DNA of 64,000 nt, from NCBI RefSeq assembly GCF_037975245.1, contig NC_092578.1, positions 18,049,821-18,113,820 of the forward strand, written 5' to 3'. This document shows positions 44,417 through 56,297 of this stretch, piece after piece. A program made the position numbers and the translations under genes. The stretch is from Apostichopus japonicus (lineage: Eukaryota > Echinodermata > Holothuroidea > Aspidochirotida > Stichopodidae). The notes below the pieces were generated by a model that ran no database searches, had not been told where the DNA came from, and saw nothing but the letters and a program-made list of their open reading frames with translations. Positions within the stretch are counted from its first letter, which is position 1, and each line of letters opens with the position of its first letter.

Positions 44417-45653
44417 CGGGAGTCCAGAGGGTTTGGTTAGCTGGGAAGGTAACCAATTGCCTGGTACATCACAATGTTCACAATGCATTCCTGTATATGA
44501 AACCTGACGACTGGCAAACCGACTGTAGTGGATGTGGCTGGGAGAGCAATTTTAAAGTCACCTAAAAGCTAACCTACTGTAGATCAGTTTTCATGGTAAC
44601 CACATCAAAGTAAGAACAATGTGTCAGGTATGGCCCCAAGAGCAACAAATGGCCATCGCCAGTAATTATTGGTGGTGGGGTACCCCTGCCAGTGATCAAC
44701 AATTGACCCCTCACGGCTGACCTAGGTCAGCTCATGAGGTAACCACTTGAAACCTACTGGAAAATGTTGGTTAGGACTTCCGATACAAGGGATGGGCATT
44801 GCCAGTAATTTTTATTGGTGGGGTACCCCTGCCAGTAGACCCCCAATATGCCCATCCCCTCATTGACCTAGGTGAGCTCATGATTTGACCAGTTGAAACC
44901 TACAGGAAAATGATCGGTATCACTTCATATGTAAGGATGGGCATTTCCAGTATTTTATATTGGTGGGCCACCACTGCCAGAGTCCGCCCATCCCTTACAT
45001 ATAGAATCCTGTCAATCATTTTCCAGTAGTTTTCAACTGGTTAAATCATGAGCTGACCTAGATCAATGAGGGGGGGGGGGCATTTTGGGGGTCTACTGGC
45101 AGGGGTACCACACTAATATAAATTACTGGAAATGCCCATCCCTTACATATAGAGTTCTGCCAATCATTTTACAGTAGTTTTTAACTGGTTACCTCATGAG
45201 CTAATCTAGGTCAATGGGGGATGGGCATTTTGGGGGTCTACTGGCAGGGGTACCCCACCAATAAAAATTACTGGCTATGCCCATCAGTTGTATCTGAAGT
45301 CCTGACCAACATTTTCCAGTAGGTTTCAAGTGGTTACCTCATGAGCTGACCTAGGTCAGCCTTGAGGGGTCAATTATAGATCACTGGCAGGGGTACCCCA
45401 CCACCAATAATTACTGGTGATGGCCATTTGTTGCTCTTGGGGCCATACCTGACACATTGTACTTACTTTGATGTGTTACCATGAAAACTGATCTAGGTTA
45501 GCTATCAGGTGACTTTAAAATTGCTCTCCCAGCCACACCCACCACTGTCGGTTTGCCAGTCGTCTGGTTTCATATACAGGAATGCACTGTGAACATTGTG
45601 ATGTACAAGGCAATTGGTTACCTTCCCAGCTAACCAAACCCTCTGGGCTCCCG
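44417..45653. repeat. 1.24-kb modular palindrome
   Basis: The outer arms are near-perfect: GGGAGTCCAGAGGGTTTGGT on the left against its reverse complement ending 45653, followed by CTGGGAAGGTAACCAATTGC and AATGCATTCCTGTATATGAA. Inside, each arm is built from roughly 200-bp modules repeated two or three times with changes (GGATGGGCAT, TACCCCTGCCAGT, GACCTAGGTCAGCTCATGA, ACCTACTGGAAAATG). The axis is near 45035. Both arms keep one shared ORF segment (VQRVWLAGKVTNCLVHHNVH then AFLYMKPDDWQTD), which has no recognised family. Confidence 0.92.
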
Positions 45654-45910
45654 GTCTATTGGGATCATTATTAACATGATTAACATAATTATTAAGCTTT
45701 GAAAAATAACTTGGTGTTATGCTGTGCAAAGCTAATAATTATTTGGTAAAGCTGCTATTCCTGGCTTATAATTTGAGGGACCTAGATTTAAATGTATACT
45801 TCCCAATATGTTATAAAATTTTAATGTAAATGTATGTTTATGATAATGTGAGTTATCATGTGCTATATCTGTATCTGTGCTTACACGTATATCATATTTT
45901 CTGTTCACAG

Positions 45911-45993
45911 GTCAATAATGGTGCAGATTTTGGCTTCCTGAAGACAAGTGGGAGGCCATTTGTAGTTAAGAGAAACACTCTTTGTTCGTGAAG
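45911..45993 (+). other. Exon-like segment inside CACTG element
   Basis: Acceptor ATTTTCTGTTCACAG precedes an open frame VNNGADFGFLKTSGRPFVVK and six further codons, stop TGA at about 45989. It could be the last exon of the transcript suggested by the segments at 42541 and 44065, with the palindrome in the intron. Confidence 0.3.
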
Positions 45994-47074
45994 ACTTAAC
46001 TGGTGTCGATTTGGGGTACCACTTTAAAACGAAAGTCATGAGGAACCCTTGCCCAAGATTCAACTTTGCATTATTGTGCAGTGCTATACTTTTGCGATTC
46101 ATGTTTGATCCATTAACTTGTCTTAACTTTGTTGGAATAAAATCATATTTTCAGATTTTTGTTTACAGTGATTTCTTCTCTATCTGTCGAAAGTCAGCCT
46201 TTGTAGACATCAGAAGTTTTATCAGAAATAATACTGCCAATGTACACATTATTTGTGTTTCTTCTGCTCTCTTTTCTTTCAGTGATGCTAGTCAGTGAAA
46301 CTAGTCGGGTTTAATTCTTTCAGTGATTCTAGTCAGTGCAACTAGTCAGTCGATACCGACTAAGAAAGGTTAGTCGGGAGAGGCACCATCCTGACTAATG
46401 TAAAACCTGCTATAAACTAGTCGGTGGCTCATATAAATTAGTCGGTAAAGACCGACTAATGTCACCAACTAATGTAACTGACTAATATACATTTAGCGAC
46501 TAAGAAATTGTTGATCGACTAAGTTGACGGACTAAGATGACCCACTAAGAAATCCAGCTGACTAAGGAATAAATTAGTCGGTATATCAACTGACTAAGGC
46601 TATGTTAGTCGGGAGAGGCACCAGATGGACTAACGTTATGTTAGTCGGTGAACCAATTTAAGTTTTCAGTGTAATGTATTCGAAATCTGTACGTAGGCCT
46701 AAACTGCTAACAGAAATTATATTACGTAGCAACAAAGTTACATTTTATACCAACTATTAATGACAGATAGGTGTAATTACCATCTATCATGATAGACATC
46801 TCAAACTTTTACTTATTTTGTTGGTAACCTATGAAACTTAAGCTTCATCTTATAAAATCTAGTAAATAAATGACGTTTTACCTGACATGTGAGTTAGGAG
46901 ACCTTATTAACTTGATAGAGGTAAACCCATCAGCAAATTATCAAACGACAACAACAGTTTCGTATATAGTTCAGGAAACATTGCAAAAAAAAAAGGAGGG
47001 GGGGGGAAATAAAAAAAATATACCAGAAATATTTCACTTAGAGATGATCAAGGACTTTGTAGATGTAAATAATA

Positions 47075-47325
47075 CCCTATGTATTGTATTGTACTGTTTT
47101 GTTTTGTATTGTATTGCATTGTATTAATTTGTATTGTTGTACTGTATTAATTTGTATTATGTTCTATTGTATTATTTTGTATTGTATTACAATACATCTT
47201 ATTTAACATCTATTGTACCACTGTTACATGTGCTCACTAAGTTACGCAGTAGATTTCGTCATGTTATTAAACGCATTCTCGTCCAATCCTTTTTTGCCTT
47301 TTATCGAATTAACAGTTCTATGCCT
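47075..47325 (+). repeat. Dispersed repeat, copy B with TTGTA tract
   Basis: Second copy of the element at 38105-38690. A shorter TTGTATTGTA tract (47075-47185) is followed by the unique part with core CTCACTAAGTTACGCAGTAG and TTTTATCGAATTAAC. Confidence 0.85.
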
Positions 47326-50300
47326 GGAAGACGTTGCATCCTTCATGGCCTCCTTGAACGTTGACTTTTGTGAGTCTCAAAAGGTTGATAATCTTTAGTA
47401 TACGTTTAATTGGAATTGGTTTTTACATGACCATTTAATCATGACATGGTTTATTTGTTTCACATTCTATTTAATGCTAATCGTTGAGACATTCTCATAT
47501 TTCCTTAGAAGATGTAATTTTCACTTTCTTGAGACCTATATTTGGCATATCTTCAATTGTTTCCAACTCACTCACCTCTGGTTTTTTGTTTTCTTTATGT
47601 AGAACAGAATTTTATCGTTGCCACCCAGATGATGCGCAGATTCCCAAAGCGTGCAATCATTGTCATAATCACGACATTGCATGTTATTATGTATCCATTA
47701 TTATGCTTAACTTCTAAAAATAAACTTTTAACGAAACTAGATATTACAACTTCCTTTCAACTTTTATAGCTATATTCGGTCAGAACAAAGAGAGGCATAA
47801 AAAAGCTTTCCTCTTCGCTCAATGTTTTTTATTTTGGTTAATTTTCGTTCAATCAACAAGATTCATTATTAACTACATATCATACCGTCATTAAGAGAAT
47901 GTCAATGGCATGGCTGGTATATAATAAAACAATCTTCTACGCCATAATCAATAAACAAAACAATGAAATTGGCACCGAGTCTTAACCGCGACCTTGTTCA
48001 ACGAAATGACGTCAGACAGAAACCATTTAATAGCGAAGAGTAACTCTAATGTAATATAGAGTTTTGAAGCAAAAGCAAGGACAAAATCAATTGAAAACAA
48101 AATTACAATTCGAAACACATCTTGCTACTCTGTCAATTCGGGTGGTATCAACACACCTACCGTGGACGGCAATGCGTAGGAGTTTTTGAAAAGAGTTTAA
48201 AGGTTTTGATTTCGTTTGTGAAATCTGAGAGCTATTTCTTCGCTTGGTGGCCTGACCTTCTTAGCAATAACTCTCGGAGTATGAAAATTGTTTGCTTCCT
48301 GTATTCGTGTTAGTCACAAAATACAGGACAACCTGTTACTTATTCGTCCTACTTTGCCTCAGCATTTGCCCGGTCGCAAAAATATGACTTCTTAGTTCGA
48401 GTATCCTACATCCAAGCATTCAAGTGTCTATAGTTAAAGTTTCCTGTGGAGGTTTCATTCACAGTTTGAATGTGCTGGAACTAGTTAGTACGTCGTTATC
48501 TATATTAGTTTTTGCAGTGTTGAACATTTTCATCAACTTGTTTCTATACATCTTCGAGATACCTAACGTATATGACACACCCTTTTAAATAACAAATATA
48601 CTAATTGGCAGCACATAAAGAAATGACGTCTTCGACAGCTAACGACTGATTCTCATAATCGTGACCTCTGGGAACGTTCGTTATCCTTTAACGAGCCTGA
48701 CATTCCGTTTCAATTTTTCTTCTATAAAACTCGTTCCACTTACCTCAAGACAACTTCTTTTTATATCTATATTATGCCCGAGGGTCCTTTACCATGATAA
48801 CAATTTCCATTGAGATGAATCATCTCTCGGGCATTGACTAATTTCGTGAAATGGGCGATTGAACGGAATTAATTGTGCAACTCGGTTCCAAAGGAAAAAA
48901 TATTCAGAACTGTTCTGATTTTCTTACTTCCTTTTTTTTTTTTTAACTTTTCAATTTTTACAGAAAATTTACGCGTAAATCAGAAGGACAAAGAAAGACA
49001 AAGTTACGCCAGTTATTAGATTTTATAACCTGCTGTCCTCTTGATGTAGCGACGGAAGTAGTTTCCATCTTGGGGAGGAGAGGGAAGGGGTGGGTGGGGA
49101 GGAGAAGGGGAACAGACTTCGAGTGGGCAGTGGGACATGTGACTTTGGTGTAAGGACAAGTAACACCATAAATTTACATCAAAGCATTTCCCGAAGAAAT
49201 GGATCTTTGGTACAATTCATATAATTCAAATCCTACAGTATTTGATGTTTTTTTCAACAAAAGCGGACTCTTTTTTTCTAATACATTTTTTCCGTACTTT
49301 GTCAACTACTTGGCACTGTTTTTTATTAACTACTGTAGTCATGTTTTCAACTAGATGTAAATAACAAAAGCTTACGCTACAATTATAAAATGGAAGAGTC
49401 CATTTCTTATTTATAACAATGGGCCCTTTTGAGGTTCTGGTTTGACAAAACTCGGGCACGTGCTACCTTCCCCCACCCCCTGCGCCCCACGGGCTCCGCC
49501 TATCTTGTATTTGATTATCAATATATGCAGAAATAAGATTTAATGTGTTCAAACTAAGATACTATATTAAATGTATTTCATGGATTAAAAACCAAACGCT
49601 AATGTCATCCTGTGAAAGAAAACAACTGCCCAGATTCTTGTATATGTAAAGTGTAGCCTACTAGCCTAGGCTCTGTACGTCTACTATGAAAGTATGACTA
49701 CTGTGGATATCAGGCTTTGCCGACATGGGAAGTACCTGTGCCATATGCCAATTATTGTAATGAAAGTAACGGATATCGTATACTGTTTTAGTGTATTCAC
49801 TTTCGAAATATGGTTTGCTTTCTGTCGGAAATTTACCGAACCTACTGAAGGTAACAGTGATTGTTAGCGATAAGAGAAAGCCATTTCTTTCCTCAATGAT
49901 TTTTTTGCCCACTTTTCCGTATTTGTACATGTGGGGAAATACAAGATGTTGACTTCTATACATTAAACGGAGACTGCTCTTTCAGAATTGATTTAACTAT
50001 CGTACATGTAGCATCTATGAGTGTACCGAAATAAACTTTTAATTAAAATAACAGCCAAAATTAAAAATCAGAACTTTTTCTTTAATGTTGTTATCACGCT
50101 ATAATCAATCATTGCATCATTAATCACCCAATACAGAGTATACTTTGAATATACAGCCTAACACTCAAAGCTCACATTGAACCAAATCCTAGCTATGAAG
50201 TTATGTTGTTATTCTACACCTTGAGCTTGTTCTACACGAATGTGCTCAGATTATTTTTGATGAATGCTATGTAATATTGAAATATCTCACTATGACGAGC

Positions 50301-51558
50301 GATCGACTCATTTGAGTTAAACAGATGAGAAAACAATCTTACGAAGTTGATAGTCATTTGCCCTTTGCAGAAAGAAAACGAAATTCCGCAGGTTGATTTG
50401 ATGATATTAGCTAAAACTATATCGAAAAATACCTTCTGGGTTTATGTTTTAATTAAGACAAATGTAGATGACCAGTAATGCACTTCATGTTGTTGTAAAC
50501 TTTCCTATATAAGTAAAAATTTTGATTTGCAAGTTCAATGCTGTATGTCTATGAATAAGGCTGCTGTTTTTCATCTCATGTACTTTATCTGAATATATAG
50601 GCAACGATTTTCTTATGACCTATTGGACTTTAATACAGATCTTAAAATATAGAGTCATATAAGCATACAGACGCTTGCTTCATGTAAAAAGAAACGGCTT
50701 TTGCCTGGAATTATAAGAACTAAATATAGCTTTAATATGTTACTATAGACCGAATTGCACTAATTCACAGATTCCTCACCATTATTTGACCAATACTCTG
50801 CTACAAATTCTTCCATAAATTTGTTTTTTGTCCAAGAAGGCAAAATCAGCTGACAGATGTCATGAATAAATAATGACGATAACGATGATAACCCCGATCC
50901 TAATATGCAAATTATGCTAGGCCTGAAACCATTTTCGGAAAAGGGCTGTACATAATGTTACTCTGGTTGATTTTGATGTTGAAAACTAAGTGGCTTTCGT
51001 AACATTTTAATTATCTGCAATGATATAAATACAACAGTATTAGCAATACACACTCCGCTGGCGCAAAGGACTGCTTTGACGAATCAAACTGAACAATTTT
51101 GCCATCATTATTCGCAACTCTCTGTGTACTTTACACACATTCAATGTATTTCCAATGGCAGAATATACTACTTTAATTTGGGTGAAAGAACATTTTTGTC
51201 TTAAGTCACACAAACTATAGACCTTCGTTAGTTGATATGTTCGACCCGGTTAATTAGGACGGCAGTTGCATTTCGATTACTTGCGGTAGAACATAAACCA
51301 TTTGCGTCCTTGTACAATTATCATGCTTCTAGCAAGTTAAATATAGATATGGAAACAAAAGTCCAAATATAGAAACCAACGAAATTGCCCATGTTGATGA
51401 AAAATGTATAAAACACTGATCTGTTCGTTGCTCGTTGAATATAAAACGCATTTTACTGACTATTTTGCTGAGGTCTTGTACGGAACAGCCTTTGAATGTT
51501 TAACCCATTGTCATGTTTTAAGTATTCGTGGCATACACACACACACGTACATGGTCTA
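47326..51558. other. Non-coding stretch
   Basis: About 4.2 kb with only motif-free ORFs. G-rich blocks at 49070-49115 are listed separately. GGGCACGTGC/GGCTCCGCCTAT near 49455-49502 resembles a GC-rich MITE end without a partner. Confidence 0.4.
49071..49115 (+). repeat. G-rich tract, quadruplex-prone
   Basis: At least five runs of three or more G separated by short loops (GGGGAGGAGAGGGAAGGGGT then GGGTGGGGAGGAGAAGGGG). G-quadruplex formation is inferred. Confidence 0.6.
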
Positions 51559-51565
51559 TATATAT

Positions 51566-51633
<68 letters not shown>
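51559..51633. repeat. (AT)n microsatellite
   Basis: AT tract preceded by a short (AC)n at about 51537-51545. The YIYIYI ORF is an artefact. Confidence 0.95.
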
Positions 51634-51636
<3 letters not shown>

Positions 51637-52755
51637 CAACCATAGTATCACCATAGTAACAGATACATAAAATGAATTTCATTGGCAGACAATTTATTTT
51701 AACAGTGGAGTGTAAATTCGAACAAAGCTTTGTTATTATGCTGCTAAATTGTGCTGGGCATCTAAACGGCTCAATTAGTGGATTTGATTATAAACTCCTA
51801 TTTGTATTTCAGATCAAAAGAATATGTCAAAGAACATAATCCGACTTCTATACGCTTTTTTCCTCAAAACAAATCTCACATACAATTTCTTATTAATTTA
51901 ATAATGCTGTCATTTATTAATTTCCGCATGTCATGGGGAGTTGGGAAACCTATTTAAAATCCTCAAATCAGTCAACGTTAAGTTTTCCATTAAATGTCTG
52001 GTGGTAGAGCTCGACAGGTTCTCAAATTGCATGTCATAATGTCTATACTTAAAATACTAAAGGGAAATGAATCCTAAATCACTGAAAATCTGTTCACACG
52101 ACTTTCTTTTGAAAATAATTAAATGACAGTGTCAAGCCAGGATAGTTCCTCTCAGAAGGATTAAAAGTCTGTAATAATTCTTAAGAGTCCGCAGTTTTTT
52201 CCCGTATGGGTCTGTAAACGTCGTAAGAGAACCTTTCCATATATCTAGGTATTCTACTTAAATCTTCTTTCACTTTATCCCGATCTTTACATCCCGATCT
52301 TAATATATTACTCAAATGAGGTAACTAACCCAAATAAACGACAAAAAAAATGCATTAGCGGAACGTTTATCCTTCATAAACTTTGATGTAAATGTTATTT
52401 ACCTTGCATGATGTAAGTTATAATGGTCACAATCGGACTAGGCTTGTTGCGCATTTGTCACGATCAAATATGAGATAAAAATTTCTTCGAAGAAAATCGT
52501 AAAATGATCGTGAAATAATGGTGCTATTTTGAGAAGAGCTGAACTATAACTTTTTCGAATTATATATTTTGCATATCTAAGAGTTAACGTTTACATTATT
52601 ATGATTTAATTAAATGATCGCCTTGGTAGACATTTTGGTGAAACGATGAATGTCGGATTCAGAATTCAAGTCCAAAAGACAGGACAGTTATCCTACATCA
52701 GTCGTAACATTCACAGTGCAACAATCACTAGTAGACAACAGCGTAACTATTAACT
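51634..52755. other. Non-coding stretch
   Basis: Nothing recognised. Confidence 0.4.
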
Positions 52756-52758
52756 TGA

Positions 52759-52786
52759 GCGGGGGGGGGGAGGGGGGGGGGGGGGA
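52759..52786 (+). repeat. Poly-G tract
   Basis: G9-A-G14-type run, quadruplex-prone and error-prone in sequencing. Confidence 0.85.
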
Positions 52787-52854
52787 ATCGGGAGCATAGG
52801 ATTAGGTGGGACCCTAAAACGAGCTAAGTCGTGCAACTGAGAGAACGTAGTATT

Positions 52855-52975
52855 TGCGCGATGAGATTCGGTTCCCAGAATTCTCGTGATAATATTGAAC
52901 CTATGTCACTACCGCAATGTACTGTGTAAACCGTTTTCTTTTAGGCTCCGGGACCCGGGAATTCTTCCTCTCTCA
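52855..52975 (+). repeat. Diverged copy of the transporter 3'-flank segment
   Basis: GCGCGATGAGATTCGGTTCC ... GATAATATTGAACCTATGTC ... GTAAACCGTTTTCTTTTAGGCT aligns collinearly with 7250-7370 and 17040-17150 (GCGCAATGAGATTCGGTGCT, GATGATATTGAATTTGTCTC, ACCGTTTTGTTTTGTTAGGCTTGGGCACC). Divergence is much larger than between U1 and U2, so it is either an ancient duplicate or an unrecognised dispersed repeat. Confidence 0.7.
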
Positions 52976-55900
52976 ACCTCCTGGGGTTGCATCATTGGAT
53001 GAAGATTGGAGTGTTTCAATTGCTCCCGTGAGTCTTTTTTAGTAACGAATGAAATCAGGATGTAAGCCCACTCTTAGAAATTTGCTTACCCACAAAAGAA
53101 GAAGAAGAAAATTAGCGGCAGTTTCCACTATAAATTGCAAACTAACTTTTCTCGCTGGAATTCAACAAAAAACACCGTTGTTGCATCTTGAAGTTGAGAG
53201 AAACTATGATATGTATTCAGTGTTCAGCATCTTTTGTCTTATTTGTCCTGAGACTTTACTCTGGTACTGCCTCTTACGTATTAATGTAATTACATCAGGA
53301 AAAAAACGACTAAAAATAAATCACAAGGTCTCAAATGAACATGTAAAAATAAGGAGGCAACTACGTAGGATTTCGTGATGGTTAACTAATAGTAGAATAG
53401 TAGTACGAATAAAACTTCCATAAAGGTCAATATGTGCATGGGATTAACTGGACTTACACATTCAAATTTAATGGAGGTGATGTTAGGTTCGCTGTTTTTT
53501 TTTTTTTTCATTTATCAATAGAATGGATGTCTAACTTATATTCTGCGTTACAGGACGATATCACGTCATTTAATTAAGTTAATTCCAGGGAAAGATTAGT
53601 TGCAGGGTGGCGCAGGTGTCGCCTGAATTTTATCAGAAGAACTTAAATTGGTTACGGTACGGCTCGGTATTAATAAGGGTCGTCTCTGCATTACGTGCAT
53701 GTTCTTAGAGACAGTATTAATTTAATTTGACACTTATTTACGAGGAAAGAAAAAGTGACAGATAGAAACATGTATGTAGGGATAAGGGAAATAAACATAT
53801 GGCTAACATACACAGACACTCAAGTTTTGATAAGATATTGCGAGTGAAATAAAGACTTCCCTTTAACGTTTATATAAAAAGAGAGGTTTAAAATATATTA
53901 GTTCGTATTTATTTTTTTTGTTTTTTGCAGGGCGCACAATGGACGAGTAGTATATATTGAGGCATTTTTATCGAAGCCACAAAGTGCTTACTTCAAAGAT
54001 ATTATTATAAGCTATGCGTAATACAGACGTCATACAGACGAAAATGTGTTATTCTTTCAATATATATTTTACTAAAGTTTTCCAACTACTGAGCATTCGT
54101 CGTAACTTATTGAAAACACACAGTCAAATAAATGAAACTTACATTTTGGGTACTTAGCTATTTTTCGTGAAAAGCAATTAAATATTTAGCCAACAAAAGA
54201 GTGTGGTAAGCTAGATAACAAGTTCGACTTATGAAGTGATATGCGTGTGTGTCTACTGAGGATACCATGATTATTGTACCATGATTATTATAAAGCCTCA
54301 TTTTCATATTGATATAAACATGTTTGAACATAAATATTATGAATTATGGTATCAATCTTGGTGTCAGTATGCATTAATTGTTAAATATAATAACATGGAA
54401 ACTACAACGCAACAATAAATAAGAATAAATAATTGCTACTACTTTAACTGAGTACTGAAAAAAGGATATATAGGCTATATAAAAATGTATACTCAGTTTT
54501 AGCAGTAAACTATAAGCGCTTTATGATTAATACTTTATGTGTGTCATTTGGACATATTTTTATACTTCTTCTGGTAATGAAATATAAAAGCCATGAATAA
54601 ATGCTATATATTTCATATAAATATATACACATATATATGGTAATATTTCACCTAAAGTTATTTCTGTTTCGAATAATTATTACTTTTACCCCCAATTAAC
54701 CTTCACTTATAGTACCATTGATAGATAAATAATCATCTTCAATTTTCAATGTATTCATGAATTTATTGTCACAAACACGAACTACAACTTCTTTAATTAT
54801 AAACATCACAGAAAGTGGATCGAAAACAATTTATACATGTTTGTTGCCGCCTGTTATTTCAATATATCTTGCACAAAATCTCTATATGTCGGGTAAAAAT
54901 TACTTTTTATTTGTTTTCAAGATCAATTTGCTCAAAGGAAGGAATAAACTTCTCTCATATAGTATACCTTTATCATATAGATTTAAAAATTTCCGATATT
55001 GTTGTATTCCGGACATTTCCTTCAAAGTGGAAACACTGTCACGAACTTATTTCATGCAATAGATCGTTGTGATAATGACTAAGCATAAACTATACCCAAT
55101 GCAAAAACAAAGAACAATGCAACAGAATATGCACTTCCTAGTTAACATGCATGCACTAATAGAACGAGATATAAAAACAGTATTCCTCTGCTAAATCTGC
55201 TACAATGTTGTGGATATCACGTTTGAATATTGTGCTGATCCAAACTTTATGACGAAAAGTGCACTCATACAATAATAGATCGACCTGCAACTAGTTTACA
55301 GTCGACATACCACAGAGAAACGTTAAAGAGCCGAAATCAGAATCATTAAAACTTCGAACATTTACAACACATGCATTAACAAATACAAAGAAGTATCTTA
55401 AAGTAATAACATGACTTCAATTTTCCAGATCGAACTTTCATGTTGGTTCTTTGTACTATCAGCTATAATTAACGGAAAGGAGTGTTTTGCGAATGAGTTT
55501 ATAGGTACTGGTAAATCGAAACTTGATTAGGTTCAACAATCAAAGCTTGACAATAACAAAGTTAGAAGTAACTTGAGTTGTTATATAAGTAAAATAACTG
55601 ATATGTTGTTTGTTTTCAAAGATATATTTTATATAAAACGAAAACAATTGAAACTATATGGAAAATGCATCTAGTTCTTTTCAATGTGTGTGTGTGTAAA
55701 ATATGTTAAAAATATACAAATTCAGATATGAAGATCGTTCAGAGACATTTTGAATGATTCAAAAGTATTTGTGGAAGTTTAGATTCTCATTTAAGAAGGC
55801 AGTTGCATATATAAGTACTAAGTTTGTTAAGAAAATGACCAATATAACATTAGCATGATTATTTATAATACAACACCCACATGATAAATCTACAACAGTT

Positions 55901-56028
55901 ATCGTCCACTTGATTCAAGACCACTTCTTTGAAGCAACACAACACACGATTTTTTTTCACGAACGTTACTTAGTTCTTAATCTTCAATGGCTTTATTAAT
56001 ATTTTAGCTATTTAATTAAAGTACTTAC
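52976..56028. other. Non-coding stretch
   Basis: About 3 kb. The plus-strand ORFs at 53049 and 54757 have no motif, splice context or composition shift that would support them. Confidence 0.4.
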
Positions 56029-56297
56029 CCTGAAGAGATGTAGCCACTGCCTACTATATCTGTCAATGTCCTAATCGGACAACACCGTCAAGTGGAATTT
56101 CAAAAATGAAAATGGTTCTCGCCCAGGAAATCACTTTAGCTACTGGATCTATAGTGACAACTGAAAGGTATATCTTGACAGTAAAGTATGAAACTAAATG
56201 TTTTCTTGAATCTATTTGAACATCTACAAACTCCCCTCGTTTGCTTCTCTTGACCAAAAAAACGACTTTAAGTGCACAATCTTGTAATCTTAAACTG
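56029..56297 (-). promoter_or_regulatory. Possible TATA promoter with first exon
   Basis: Minus strand: TTTATAAATTG (56323-56333) is followed about 30 bp on by initiator-like TTAGTCAGTTT. A segment then ends in a consensus donor CTTCAGG|GTAAGTAC at 56029. A 64-codon ORF (56063-56257) lies within it but stops before the donor, so the segment would be a 5' UTR exon. The downstream acceptor was not identified. Confidence 0.22.

Larger units (their letters stand above)
42172..46671. mobile_element. CACTA/Mirage/Chapaev-like element, 4,500 bp, non-autonomous
   Basis: Begins CACTGAAAA (42172) and ends TTTTCAGTG (46671), flanked on both sides by TA (42170-42171 and 46672-46673). Both subterminal regions (42183-42435 and 46296-46654) are packed with short GACTAA/TTAGTC/TTAGTCGGT motifs in both orientations. 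Such subterminal repeats and CACTG ends are hallmarks of the CACTA group; a TA duplication is described for the Mirage branch. No transposase domain is recognisable. The interior has exon-like segments and a 1.24-kb palindrome, listed separately. The subfamily assignment is inference; the ends and the subterminal repeats are seen. Confidence 0.8.

Noticed and set aside
51404-51670. ORF ending in YIYIYI
   Set aside because: Runs through an (AT)n microsatellite; no motif upstream.
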